Below, in pieces: positions 1 to 8,642 of a DNA stretch of 64,000 nucleotides. The DNA is from Paraburkholderia kururiensis JCM 10599 = LMG 19447 (GTDB lineage Bacteria; Pseudomonadota; Gammaproteobacteria; Burkholderiales; Burkholderiaceae), in contig NZ_RJZE01000010.1 in assembly GCF_003986935.1 (NCBI RefSeq), positions 186,001 to 250,000 on the forward strand. Reading direction: 5' to 3'. A program made the position numbers and the translations under genes. The notes below the pieces were generated by a model. It worked only from the letters and a program-made list of their open reading frames with translations. It did no database searches and was not told where the DNA came from. Numbering within the stretch: the first letter of the stretch is position 1; every line of letters starts with the position of its first letter.

Positions 1-123
1 AAGCTCGCCGTCGAAAGCGGGCAACGGTTCGCAGTAAAACTCCTCAACATGGCGCCGCGCGAATGCGCGGCGTCTTCCCCCTGTCGGCGCGACGACGTCG
101 TGCCTTTTTCAAGAGAAATTGCC

Positions 124-552
124 ATGAGCCTACTCGATTCCCTCGGTTCCCTCCTCGGCCAGTCGTCTTCGGGCGGCGGCGGTGCGCAACAGGCGCTCAT
201 CGCGGCCGCGCTCGAGTACGTCAACAACCAGCCCGGCGGCCTGATGGGCCTCGTCCAGAAGTTCGAACAGGGCGGCGCTGGCGGCATCATCCAGTCGTGG
301 ATCAGCAACGGCGAGAACCAGCCGATCTCCTCCAGCCAGTTGCAGAACGTGCTGGGCTCGGATGCGGTATCGGGTCTCGCGCAAAAAGTCGGCATGCAGC
401 CGGATCAGATCAGCGGCCTGCTCGCACAAGTGCTGCCCCACGTGGTCAACGCGGCGACGCCCGAAGGTGAGGTGCCGGCCGAAGGCAAGCTCAACGCCGA
501 CACGGTGCTTGGCACGCTGGGCGGCCTCGCGTCGTTGTTCGGCAAGGCGTAA
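124..552 (+). CDS. yidB: YidB family protein (DUF937)
   Basis: Encodes 142 aa matching the small DUF937/YidB family, whose biochemical role is unknown. The conserved core is visible as a Gly-rich turn around FEQGG at about aa 44, the segment IQSWISNGEN, a repeat-like LGSDAVSGLAQKVG stretch and LPHVVNAATPEGEVPA near the C-terminus. No signal peptide or membrane segment is evident, so it is probably cytoplasmic. The ATG at 124 is preferred because the family starts with a short M-S-L-L-D type N-terminus; an in-frame ATG at 49 would add 25 residues of unrelated sequence. The gene converges on clpB, with a shared terminator hairpin between them. Confidence 0.85.
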   Translation: MSLLDSLGSLLGQSSSGGGGAQQALIAAALEYVNNQPGGLMGLVQKFEQGGAGGIIQSWISNGENQPISSSQLQNVLGSDAVSGLAQKVGMQPDQISGLLAQVLPHVVNAATPEGEVPAEGKLNADTVLGTLGGLASLFGKA

Positions 553-610
553 GGCAGTCTGCGTCCGCGGCGCGCCGACCCGCGCTCAGCCGCAGATAAC
601 GCACACATGA

Positions 611-643
611 AAAAGGGCAACGAATCGCTTCGTTGCCCTTTTT
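611..643. terminator. Bidirectional intrinsic terminator between yidB-like gene and clpB
   Basis: A 13-bp perfect inverted repeat (arms of the form AAAAGGGCAACGA and TCGTTGCCCTTTT) encloses a six-base loop. It is flanked by an A-run on the left and a T-run on the right, so it can end transcripts from both converging genes. Confidence 0.9.
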
Positions 644-692
644 TCTTGCCCGGCCGGCGACAGTCATGGCCGGCTCGGCCCTCCAGCCCCCG

Positions 693-3290
693 TCAGTGGA
701 CGACCCGTTCGAACACGAACTTGCCGTTTTCCACGTCGACCGGAATCACGTCCTTCGGACCGAACTTGCCCGCGAGGATGAGCTTCGCGACCGGATTCTC
801 GATCTCCTGCTGGATCGCGCGCTTGAGCGGCCGCGCGCCGAACAGCGGGTCGTAGCCAACCTTGCCGATCTGATCGAGCGCTTCCTCGGATACCACGAGT
901 TGCATGTCGAGCTTCGCGAGCCGCTCGTGCAACCGCTCCAGCTGGATCTTCGCAATCGACTGGATGTTCGACCGGTCGAGCGCGTGGAACACCACGACTT
1001 CGTCGATGCGGTTCAAGAACTCGGGCCGGAAATGCTGCTTGACCTCGCCCCACACCGCGTCTTTCACCGCTTCCTGCGGTTCGCCCGACATCGCCTGGAT
1101 CAGGTGCGAGCCGAGGTTCGACGTCATCACGATCACCGTGTTCTTGAAGTCGACGGTACGGCCCTGGCCATCGGTCATGCGCCCGTCGTCCAGCACCTGC
1201 AGCAGCACATTGAACACGTCCGGATGCGCCTTCTCGATTTCGTCGAGCAGGATCACGCTGTACGGTTTGCGGCGCACCGCTTCCGTGAGGTAGCCGCCCT
1301 CCTCGTAGCCCACATAGCCCGGCGGCGCGCCGATCAGCCGTGCGACGCTGTGCTTTTCCATGAACTCGCTCATGTCGATGCGGATGAGATGTTCTTCCGA
1401 ATCGAACAGGAACGAAGCCAGCGCCTTGCACAACTCGGTCTTGCCCACGCCGGTCGGGCCGAGGAACAGGAACGAGCCGTACGGCCGGTTCGGGTCCGCG
1501 AGACCCGCGCGCGAGCGGCGGATCGCATCGGCAACCGCGGTGATCGCCTCGTCCTGCCCGACCACGCGCTCATGCAGCTTCGCCTCGATCTGCAACAGCT
1601 TTTCGCGCTCGCCCTGCATCATCCGCGAAACGGGAATGCCCGTAGCGCGCGACACGACTTCCGCGATTTCCTCCGCGCCCACCTGGGTGCGCAACAGACG
1701 CGGGCGGCTCGGGTTTTGCTGCTCTTTCGCTTCGGCCTGCGTCACCTGCTTCAGTTGCGCCTCGAGTTGCGGCAGTTTGCCGTACTGCAATTCGGCAACC
1801 TTCTCGAGCTTGCCCTCACGCTGCAAGCGCGCGATGTCGGCGCGCGTGCGCTCGATCTCTTCCTTCAGTTGCGCGCTGCCCTGTACCGCGGCCTTCTCGG
1901 CGGTCCAGATTTCTTCGAGGTCCGAATATTCGCGGTTGAGCCGCTCGATTTCCTCTTCGATCAGTTGCAGGCGCTTTTGCGAGGCCTCGTCCTTCTCCTT
2001 CTTGACGGCTTCGCGCTCGATCTTCAGCTGGATCAGGCGCCGGTCCAGACGGTCCATCTCCTCGGGCTTCGAGTCGATTTCCATCTTGATCTTCGAAGCC
2101 GCTTCGTCGATCAGGTCGATCGCCTTGTCCGGCAAGAAGCGGTCCGTGATGTAGCGATGCGAAAGCTCCGCGGCCGCGACGATCGCCGGGTCGGTAATCT
2201 CGACGCCGTGGTGCAGCTCGTACTTCTCCTGCAGACCGCGCAGGATCGCAATGGTGGCCTCGACCGTCGGCTCGTCGACGAGCACCTTCTGGAAGCGGCG
2301 TTCGAGCGCGGCGTCCTTCTCGATGTACTTGCGGTACTCGTCGAGCGTCGTGGCGCCGATGCAGTGCAGTTCGCCGCGCGAAAGCGCCGGCTTCAGCATG
2401 TTGCCGGCGTCCATCGCGCCTTCGGCTTTGCCCGCGCCCACCATGGTGTGGATCTCGTCGATGAAGACGATGGTCTGGCCTTCGTCTTTCGCGATGTCGT
2501 TGAGCACGGCCTTCAGGCGCTCTTCGAACTCGCCGCGGTACTTCGCGCCCGCGAGCAGCGCCGCCATGTCGAGCGAGAGCACGCGCTTGCCCTTGAGCGT
2601 CTCGGGCACTTCGCCGTTGACGATGCGCTGGGCGAGCCCTTCCACGATCGCGGTCTTGCCGACGCCCGGCTCGCCGATCAGCACCGGATTGTTCTTCGTG
2701 CGGCGCTGCAGGATCTGGATGGAGCGGCGGATCTCGTCGTCGCGGCCAATCACAGGATCGAGCTTGCCGGCGCGGGCGCGTTCGGTCAGGTCGACGGTGT
2801 ACTTCTTCAGGGCTTCACGCTGGCTCTCAGCGTCCTGGCTGTGAACCTGCGCACCGCCACGCACGGCCGCAATCGCGGCTTCAAGCGCCTTGCGCGTGAG
2901 ACCGTGCTGGCGCGCGATGCGGCCCGCCTCGCCCTTGTCGTCGGCCACGGCGAGCAGGAACATCTCGCTCGCGATGTAGGTGTCGTTGAGCTTCTGCGCT
3001 TCCTTGTCGGCCTGATTGAGCAGGCCGAGCAGTTCGCGGCCGATCTGCACGTTGCCGTCGGTGCCCTGCACCTGCGGCAGCCGCGTGATCGCATCGTTGA
3101 GCGCGGTCTGCAGCGCCTGCACATGCACGCCCGCACGCGAGAGCAGCGAGCGCGCCGAACCGTCTTCTTGCGCGACGAGCGCCGCCAGCAGGTGCACGGG
3201 TTCGATGTACTGGTTGTCGTGACCGACCGCGAGACTCTGCGCGTCCGACAGGGCTTCCTGGAACTTGGTGGTGAGTTTGTCGATTCTCAT
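693..3290 (-). CDS. clpB: ATP-dependent disaggregase ClpB
   Basis: An 865-aa Hsp100 chaperone that, with DnaK, extracts polypeptides from aggregates. Order of parts: N-terminal Clp repeat domain (about aa 1-150), first AAA+ domain with Walker A GEPGVGKT (about aa 205) and Walker B VFIDEIH, the coiled-coil M domain rich in Glu/Lys/Arg (about 410-530), and second AAA+ domain with Walker A GPTGVGKT and [13 protein letters not shown], then the C-terminal domain with [10 protein letters not shown]. The length is normal for ClpB. The start chosen is the ATG giving [10 protein letters not shown], the family N-terminus, rather than an upstream in-frame start five codons earlier. It is transcribed alone from a heat-shock type promoter just upstream. 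Confidence 0.97.
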   Translation of the reverse strand: MRIDKLTTKFQEALSDAQSLAVGHDNQYIEPVHLLAALVAQEDGSARSLLSRAGVHVQALQTALNDAITRLPQVQGTDGNVQIGRELLGLLNQADKEAQKLNDTYIASEMFLLAVADDKGEAGRIARQHGLTRKALEAAIAAVRGGAQVHSQDAESQREALKKYTVDLTERARAGKLDPVIGRDDEIRRSIQILQRRTKNNPVLIGEPGVGKTAIVEGLAQRIVNGEVPETLKGKRVLSLDMAALLAGAKYRGEFEERLKAVLNDIAKDEGQTIVFIDEIHTMVGAGKAEGAMDAGNMLKPALSRGELHCIGATTLDEYRKYIEKDAALERRFQKVLVDEPTVEATIAILRGLQEKYELHHGVEITDPAIVAAAELSHRYITDRFLPDKAIDLIDEAASKIKMEIDSKPEEMDRLDRRLIQLKIEREAVKKEKDEASQKRLQLIEEEIERLNREYSDLEEIWTAEKAAVQGSAQLKEEIERTRADIARLQREGKLEKVAELQYGKLPQLEAQLKQVTQAEAKEQQNPSRPRLLRTQVGAEEIAEVVSRATGIPVSRMMQGEREKLLQIEAKLHERVVGQDEAITAVADAIRRSRAGLADPNRPYGSFLFLGPTGVGKTELCKALASFLFDSEEHLIRIDMSEFMEKHSVARLIGAPPGYVGYEEGGYLTEAVRRKPYSVILLDEIEKAHPDVFNVLLQVLDDGRMTDGQGRTVDFKNTVIVMTSNLGSHLIQAMSGEPQEAVKDAVWGEVKQHFRPEFLNRIDEVVVFHALDRSNIQSIAKIQLERLHERLAKLDMQLVVSEEALDQIGKVGYDPLFGARPLKRAIQQEIENPVAKLILAGKFGPKDVIPVDVENGKFVFERVVH

Positions 3291-3320
3291 TGATGAGCGC
3301 TCCAATTCTGACTGTCACCA

Positions 3321-3349
3321 AAATGAGGCGCTTCAGGGCGGTTTCAAGG
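3321..3349 (-). promoter_or_regulatory. Sigma-32 (RpoH) type promoter of clpB
   Basis: On the minus strand the sequence reads CCTTGAAA, then a 13-base spacer, then CCTCATTTT. This closely matches the known RpoH consensus (CTTGAAA, 11-15 bases, CCCCATnT). It ends about 30 bases upstream of the clpB ATG, as expected for a heat-shock gene. Confidence 0.82.
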
Positions 3350-3549
3350 CACTTTTCGCATACTTTTGCACGTGGCGGCACGTTTTTGCGAAAAACGATG
3401 CGCGCGGAACCGTCCTGCGCCGAAGGTCTGCAACACAGTGCGCTCGCGGCGCGCGAGGGTGTTGACGAGCGTCAAACGGTGCCGGAACCGGGCATCCGGG
3501 CGGACCGGCTAATCGGAACGTCGATGGGAGCGTCTGAAGCCGGTACGTC

Positions 3550-4032
3550 TCAGATCGAACCGGCGGGAGCCTGCACGATCGGTACGGCAACCGGAATACC
3601 GAGCAGCGCCGCAAGCTGGCCCGGCGGCTCGATGAGTTCGGCCACCGTGTGGCGATCGAGCTCGGCGAAGAACGCGGCACGCGCGGCTTCGAGCACGTGC
3701 TTGAGTCGGCATTGAGGATCGATCACACAGCCGCGCCGCACGCCTTTACTGTCCGGAAAGCAGCCCACCAGCGCAAAGTCGGTTTCCGTGGCGCGGATGA
3801 TCTCGCCCACCGTGAGTGCGCGCGAGGCGGGAGCGAGCCGCAGCCCGCCATTGCGGCCGCGCACCGTCTCCACCCAGCCCAGTTCGCCGAGTTGCTGCAC
3901 CACCTTCATCAGATGATTTTTCGAAACGCCGTAGGCGTCGGAAATTTCCTGGATGGTCGAAAGTCCTTCGTCGCGGGCCGCCAGGTACAGGATCACGCGG
4001 AGCGAGTAGTCGGTATAGTCAGTCAGTCTCAT
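3550..4032 (-). CDS. nsrR: Rrf2-family nitric-oxide-sensing repressor NsrR
   Basis: A 160-aa Rrf2-family regulator. The N-terminal winged helix starts with MRLTDYTDYSLRV and contains the recognition stretch YGVSKNHLMKVV. Three cysteines follow, at about aa 91, 102 and 108 (contexts VGC, RGC, PQCRLKHV), the [2Fe-2S]/[4Fe-4S] ligand pattern of NsrR. The segment after the last cysteine matches NsrR in order (AFFAELDRHTVAEL). NsrR derepresses NO-detoxification genes when NO destroys its cluster. The divergent neighbour is a truncated globin, a fitting target. The start was set at MRLTDYTDYSLRV because the 27 codons upstream resemble no family member. IscR is less likely because IscR proteins have a different cysteine context. 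Confidence 0.88.
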   Translation of the reverse strand: MRLTDYTDYSLRVILYLAARDEGLSTIQEISDAYGVSKNHLMKVVQQLGELGWVETVRGRNGGLRLAPASRALTVGEIIRATETDFALVGCFPDSKGVRRGCVIDPQCRLKHVLEAARAAFFAELDRHTVAELIEPPGQLAALLGIPVAVPIVQAPAGSI

Positions 4033-4266
4033 GGCAACGAGTCGGCCTTCGACGCGCGTTTCGCGTAAAAGACCCTGTCCGTTTCGGGGTTGCGGCAATC
4101 GTCGGCGCGCCATAACATGCGCCGTTGATGCTCGTTTTTGAGGGCAATGTCAGCTATTGTCCTTCAGTTTCGCTGTTTGCGGAGCGCATGCTCATTCATC
4201 GGGCATATCTCCGGATGACCGGACGAAGGCCCCAACCGCGCCTCTGTCTCACCACTGCCACGCTTC

Positions 4267-4833
4267 ATGACGCCGTCCGCTTCACTTTCCAGCGCTGCCG
4301 CCCCGGCCACGCGCCACCCCGAACCGACCACCGAAAATATTCGAGAGCTGGTCTACGCGTTCTACGACCGCGTGCGCGCCGACCCGCTCCTCGGCCCCGT
4401 GTTCGACACCGCGCTCGCCGGCCGCTGGGACACCCATTTGCCGAAAATGGGTACGTTCTGGGCGAGTCTCGTGCTCGGCGAGAAGGGTTATCGCGGCAAT
4501 GTCCAGCAGGCGCACGAGCCGCTGCCCGGCGTCGAGCCGAAGCACTTCAGCCAGTGGCTCTACCTGTTTCTCGATACCGTGGAAGCGCGCTACGAACCGG
4601 CTGCCGCGGTCCGCTTCATGGAGCCCGCGCTGCGTATCGCACAAAGCCTCCAGTTGAGCCGCTTCGGCTGGGACTACGCGATTCCGCCGGAGCAGCAAGC
4701 GCTGCTCGAGCGGGTTGCGCCGCGCCGGTCGGCTCACGGCGACAGTCACGCCGGGCACGATGCCGGGCGCGATAGCCCAGTCGGCGAACCCTTCCCGGCA
4801 AAGATCATTGGACGTGGAGCGGACGCGTCGTAA
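4267..4833 (+). CDS. Group III truncated haemoglobin (TrHb3)
   Basis: A 188-aa protein with the group III truncated globin pattern: the helical segment IRELVYAFYDRVRADPLLGPVF, the WDTHLPKMGTFWASLVLG block (heme-pocket Trp and Phe residues), Tyr-Arg-Gly then Gln-Ala-His (the likely proximal His), and HFSQWLYLFLDTV. The family binds heme and O2/NO and is linked to NO or microaerobic metabolism. The N-terminal 20 residues and the C-terminal 40 residues, which are His/Gly/Asp-rich, are extensions beyond the globin fold. It is divergent from nsrR with 234 bases between the starts, which suggests NsrR control, although I could not recognise a convincing NsrR operator. Confidence 0.85.
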   Translation: MTPSASLSSAAAPATRHPEPTTENIRELVYAFYDRVRADPLLGPVFDTALAGRWDTHLPKMGTFWASLVLGEKGYRGNVQQAHEPLPGVEPKHFSQWLYLFLDTVEARYEPAAAVRFMEPALRIAQSLQLSRFGWDYAIPPEQQALLERVAPRRSAHGDSHAGHDAGRDSPVGEPFPAKIIGRGADAS

Positions 4834-4880
4834 CGACGTCGCCGCGCGGCGACAGCGTCAATGGTGCAGCACGGCAGCGG

Positions 4881-5354
4881 CTACTTCGCCGCGTTACCCG
4901 ACTTGATTCCCCAGCGCGCCAGCGCCGCGTCGTCGGACTCGCGCGCATCCACCCAGCGCTCGCCGGCCGCGGTCTTTTCCTTCTTCCAGAACGGCGCCTG
5001 GGTCTTCAGGTAATCCATCACGAACTCGCACGAGGCGAACGCGTCGCCACGATGCGCGGAAGTGGTCGCCACGAGCACGATCTGGTCGAGCGGGTAAAGC
5101 TTGCCCACGCGATGAACGATCAGCACATCCACCCCTGGCCAGCGATCACGGGCCGCATCGACAATGTCGGCCAGCGCCTTTTCGGTCATGCCCGGATAGT
5201 GCTCGAGCTCCATCGCTTCCACGCCGCTGCCTTCGTTGAGGTCGCGCACGGTGCCGACGAAACAGGCCACGGCGCCGATGCGCGGGTTCTGCGCGCGCAG
5301 CGCCGCCACCTCGGCGGAAAGGTCGAAGTCTTCGGTCTGGACGCGCACGGTCAT
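4881..5354 (-). CDS. moaE: Molybdopterin synthase catalytic subunit MoaE
   Basis: A 157-aa large subunit of molybdopterin synthase, which transfers sulfur from the MoaD C-terminal thiocarboxylate to cyclic pyranopterin monophosphate. The family signatures are present: GAVACFVGTVRD, ELEHYPGMTEKAL, VLIVHRVGKLYPLDQIVLVATTSAHRGDAF and the catalytic lysine region DYLKTQAPFWKKE. The start at MTVRVQTEDF is chosen because the 23 codons upstream overlap the moaD end and look non-coding. It follows moaD by 29 bases and lies in the moeA-moaD-moaE operon. Confidence 0.96.
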   Translation of the reverse strand: MTVRVQTEDFDLSAEVAALRAQNPRIGAVACFVGTVRDLNEGSGVEAMELEHYPGMTEKALADIVDAARDRWPGVDVLIVHRVGKLYPLDQIVLVATTSAHRGDAFASCEFVMDYLKTQAPFWKKEKTAAGERWVDARESDDAALARWGIKSGNAAK

Positions 5355-5383
5355 GGCGTACCTCCTGAGTGTGCGCAACGCGC

Positions 5384-5641
5384 TCAGCCGCCCGTGACGG
5401 GCGGGAAGAACGCCACTTCGCAACCCTCGGTAATGCGCGTGCCGGCGTCCGTCATCACGTGGTTGCAGGCCATGCGCAGCGCGCGCCCTTCGGCGAGCGT
5501 GTCGGCCCAGACGCCGCCGCGCGCGCGCAGCCAGCCGCGCACGTCGCCGATGGTCGCGATGCCGTCCGGCACCTCGACGGATTCATGCGCGACGCCCAAC
5601 GCCTCACGCACGCTCGCGAAAAATTTCAGCTGGATCTTCAT
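5384..5641 (-). CDS. moaD: Molybdopterin synthase sulfur carrier subunit MoaD
   Basis: An 85-aa ubiquitin-fold sulfur carrier ending in Gly-Gly, the residue pair that is adenylated by MoeB and thiocarboxylated. The opening MKIQLKFFASVREALG and the closing EVAFFPPVTGG are typical. It lies between moeA (46 bases upstream) and moaE (29 bases downstream) and works as a complex with MoaE. Confidence 0.95.
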   Translation of the reverse strand: MKIQLKFFASVREALGVAHESVEVPDGIATIGDVRGWLRARGGVWADTLAEGRALRMACNHVMTDAGTRITEGCEVAFFPPVTGG

Positions 5642-5687
5642 GTAATCAAGCGGCGCCGGCCCTGCATGACAAAACCGGGCGCCCGCA

Positions 5688-6989
5688 TCAGTAGAGCAGT
5701 TCGGAAAATGGCAAGAAGCGCACCGTCTCGCCTGCGCTGATCGCGTGATTCGGCGGGTTGTCGATGAGCCCGTCGCCCCACACTGTCGACGTCAGCACGG
5801 CCGAGCTCTGGTTCGCAAAGAGGTCGAGACCGCCCGCCGGATTGACGCGCGCGCGCAAGAACTCGTTGCGGCGATCGGCCTTTGGCTGCGTGAAGTCGGC
5901 GCGCAGCGAAAGCGCGCGCGGCGCGACCTGCTTCACGCCCGCAAGGCGCAGCACGAACGGCCGCACGAACAGCAGGAACGTGACGAAGCTCGAGACAGGA
6001 TTGCCCGGCAGGCCGATGAAGAACGCCTCGTCGTGGCCGGCTTCATCGTGCGCCCCAGTGCGCTCGCCACGCCGCACGGCACCAAAGGCCAGCGGCTTGC
6101 CTGGCTTCATCGCGATCTGCCACATCGAGACCCGCCCTTCGGCTTCCACGGCGGGCTTCACGTGATCCTCCTCGCCCACCGACACGCCTCCGCACGTGAG
6201 AATCAGATCGTGCCCGCGCGCGGCGTCGCGCAGCGTGGCGCGCGTGGCGTCGAGCCGGTCGGGCACGATGCCGAAGTCCGACACCTCGCAGCCCAGGTTC
6301 TCGAGCAGCCCGCGCAGCGTGAAGCGATTCGAGTTGTAGATCGCGCCGGGCCGCAGCGGCTCGCCGGGCATCGTCAGCTCGTCGCCAGTGAAGAACACGG
6401 CCACCTTGAGCCGCCGCACCACGGCAAGCTCGGCACATCCGACCGAGGCGGCGAGTCCCAGTGACTGAGGCGTGAGCCGCGTGCCGGCGGGCAGGATGAC
6501 CGAGCCGCGCCGGATGTCGGCGCCTTGGGCCGTGATCCATTCGCCTGCCTTGGGCGTGTGCAGCAGCGCGACTTCATCGCCCGTCGGCTCGGTCTGCTCC
6601 TGCATCACGATCGCGTCGGCGCCGGGCGGCACGGTCGCGCCGGTGAAAATGCGCGCCACCGTGCCGGGCTCGAGCGGTTGCGGCGCGTGGCCCGCGGGAA
6701 TGCGCTGCGACACGCGCAGACGGGCCGTGCCGTGCGCGAGGTCGGCCACCCGCACGGCGTAGCCGTCCATGGCGCTGGTATTCATGGGCGGCACGTCGAG
6801 CGGCGACACCACGTCAGTCGCCAATACGCGATTGAGCGCATCGAGCGTGGGCAGCATTTCGACGCCGGCGAGCGGCCGGGCCGCGGCAAGCAGCGTGGCG
6901 AGCGCGTCGGCAGTCGACAGCATGGGAGGACGCGCGCCCGGTGAAGTCGGTGTGGACGGCGTGGAGGACGGAGAAGCAGGCGTGGACAT
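5688..6989 (-). CDS. moeA: Molybdopterin molybdenumtransferase MoeA
   Basis: A 433-aa enzyme that inserts molybdate into adenylylated molybdopterin. Visible motifs are PPMNTSAMDGYAVR near aa 65, RIFTGATVPPGADAIVMQEQ, the domain III signature LTCGGVSVGEEDHVK and IGLPGNPVSSFVTFLLFVRPF. The first 25 residues are a Ser/Thr/Pro-rich extension before the conserved core, so the true start could lie a few codons downstream. It is the first gene of the moeA-moaD-moaE unit. The 156 bases upstream to thrC contain no gene. Confidence 0.96.
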   Translation of the reverse strand: MSTPASPSSTPSTPTSPGARPPMLSTADALATLLAAARPLAGVEMLPTLDALNRVLATDVVSPLDVPPMNTSAMDGYAVRVADLAHGTARLRVSQRIPAGHAPQPLEPGTVARIFTGATVPPGADAIVMQEQTEPTGDEVALLHTPKAGEWITAQGADIRRGSVILPAGTRLTPQSLGLAASVGCAELAVVRRLKVAVFFTGDELTMPGEPLRPGAIYNSNRFTLRGLLENLGCEVSDFGIVPDRLDATRATLRDAARGHDLILTCGGVSVGEEDHVKPAVEAEGRVSMWQIAMKPGKPLAFGAVRRGERTGAHDEAGHDEAFFIGLPGNPVSSFVTFLLFVRPFVLRLAGVKQVAPRALSLRADFTQPKADRRNEFLRARVNPAGGLDLFANQSSAVLTSTVWGDGLIDNPPNHAISAGETVRFLPFSELLY

Positions 6990-7145
6990 CGTGCGGGTTC
7001 GAATGGGCTCGGACGACAGATCAGGTCATTGTAGCGGCGCGCCCTGCCGCGTGCGCGGCGGGCGTCCGGGCCCTCTTCTGCCCGTCGGCCGCCGCGCGGT
7101 GGAACCACAACGTTCAGCGGGCCTCTAGCGGCCCCTCGGCGTGCC

Positions 7146-8597
7146 TCATTCGCCCGTATGCGTGGCGATGAAGTCCTTCACGCGCTGCGCGTCGGCCGGC
7201 AGCACGTCGAACCGTTGCGGCAGCGCTTCGAGCCCCTCGAACGCGGCCGGACGCTGCGGCTCGCGCTGCAGCGCCTCGCGAATGGTCTCGCCGAACTTGA
7301 CCGGCTGCGCCGTCTCCAGCACGACCATCGGCACGCCCGGTTGCAGATGCTCGCGCGCGACTTTGACACCGTCGGCCGTGTGCGTATCGATCATCGTCTC
7401 GTAGCGCGAAAACACGTCGCGGATCGTCGCGATGCGGTCTGCGTGCGTGCTGCGGCCCGACACGAAGCCGAACTCGTGCACGCGTGCGAAGTCGCCGCTC
7501 GCCGCGAGATCGAAGCCGCCCTTCTCTTCCACGTCGCGGAACAACTGGACCACACGGGCCGGGTCGCGGCCCAGCAGGTCGTAGACGAAGCGCTCGAAGT
7601 TCGACGCCTTCGAAATATCCATGCTCGGGCTGCTCGTGTGCCACGTTTCGGCAGCCTTGCGCACGCGGTAGACGCCCGTGCGGAAGAACTCGTCGAGCAC
7701 GTCGTTCTCGTTGGTCGCCACGACGAGCTTCTCGATAGGCAGGCCCATCATGCGCGCGATGTGGCCCGCGCAGACGTTGCCGAAGTTGCCCGAGGGCACC
7801 GTGAACGACACGCGTTCGTCGTTCGACTTCGTGGCCGCGAAATAGCCCGCGAAGTAGTAGACGACCTGAGCCACCACGCGTGCCCAGTTGATCGAGTTCA
7901 CCGTGCCGATCTTGTGCTTCGCCTTGAACGCGTGATCGTTCGACACCGCCTTCACGATGTCCTGGCAATCGTCGAACACGCCTTCCACCGCGAGGTTGAA
8001 GATGTTCGGGTCCTGCAGGCTGTACATCTGCGCCGTCTGGAACGCGCTCATCTTGCGGTGCGGCGAGAGCATGAAGACGCGCACGCCGGCCTTGCCGCGC
8101 ATCGCGTACTCGGCGGCGCTGCCGGTGTCGCCCGAGGTGGCGCCAAGGATGTTCAGCGTCTCGCCCGTGCGCGCCAGCGTGTACTCGAACAGATTGCCGA
8201 GCAGTTGCATCGCCATGTCCTTGAAGGCGAGCGTGGGACCGTTCGACAGTTCGAGCAGCGCGAGCGGCGTGCCGTTTTCCACGCCGAGCCGGTGCAGCGG
8301 CGTGATCTGCGCGGCGTCTTCGCCGGCGCGCACGTTGCAGTACGTCTGCGCCGTGTAGGTGCGCCGCGTGAGCGCGCGCAGGTCGTCGTGGGCGATGTCG
8401 TCCGCGAACTTCGCGAGCACTTCGAATGCGAGGTCCGCGTACGACAGCGTGCGCCAGCGCGCGAGTTCCTCGGCCGTGACGCGCGGATACTCACGCGGCA
8501 GATACAGCCCGCCGTCTTTCGCGAGGCCGCCAAGCAGGATGTCGGAGAAGGAGTGACGCTCGCCGGCTCCGGCGCCGCGTGTGGAAACGTAATTCAT
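7146..8597 (-). CDS. thrC: Threonine synthase
   Basis: A 483-aa PLP enzyme that converts O-phospho-L-homoserine to L-threonine. It has the long-form N-terminus MNYVSTRG, followed by DGGLYLP. The PLP lysine lies in GPTLAFKDMAMQ near aa 120, and the phosphate-binding glycine loop is ATSGDTGSAAEYA. A further block is FTVPSGNFGNVCAGHIA. It lies 45 bases downstream of hom, forming the homoserine-to-threonine pair hom-thrC. Confidence 0.97.
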   Translation of the reverse strand: MNYVSTRGAGAGERHSFSDILLGGLAKDGGLYLPREYPRVTAEELARWRTLSYADLAFEVLAKFADDIAHDDLRALTRRTYTAQTYCNVRAGEDAAQITPLHRLGVENGTPLALLELSNGPTLAFKDMAMQLLGNLFEYTLARTGETLNILGATSGDTGSAAEYAMRGKAGVRVFMLSPHRKMSAFQTAQMYSLQDPNIFNLAVEGVFDDCQDIVKAVSNDHAFKAKHKIGTVNSINWARVVAQVVYYFAGYFAATKSNDERVSFTVPSGNFGNVCAGHIARMMGLPIEKLVVATNENDVLDEFFRTGVYRVRKAAETWHTSSPSMDISKASNFERFVYDLLGRDPARVVQLFRDVEEKGGFDLAASGDFARVHEFGFVSGRSTHADRIATIRDVFSRYETMIDTHTADGVKVAREHLQPGVPMVVLETAQPVKFGETIREALQREPQRPAAFEGLEALPQRFDVLPADAQRVKDFIATHTGE

Positions 8598-8642
8598 GTG
8601 CGCTTTCCTGCGTGAGTTTCGGGTGCGGTCACTGGCTTGCGC

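Noticed and set aside
633-3293. Long open frame opposite clpB
   Set aside because: High-GC mirror frame of clpB; the His/Arg/Leu-rich product matches no family, while the minus strand encodes complete ClpB.
4033-4266. NsrR operator between nsrR and the globin
   Set aside because: Symmetrical words such as ATGC...GCAT are present but none aligns convincingly with the known AAGATG-type NsrR half-sites.
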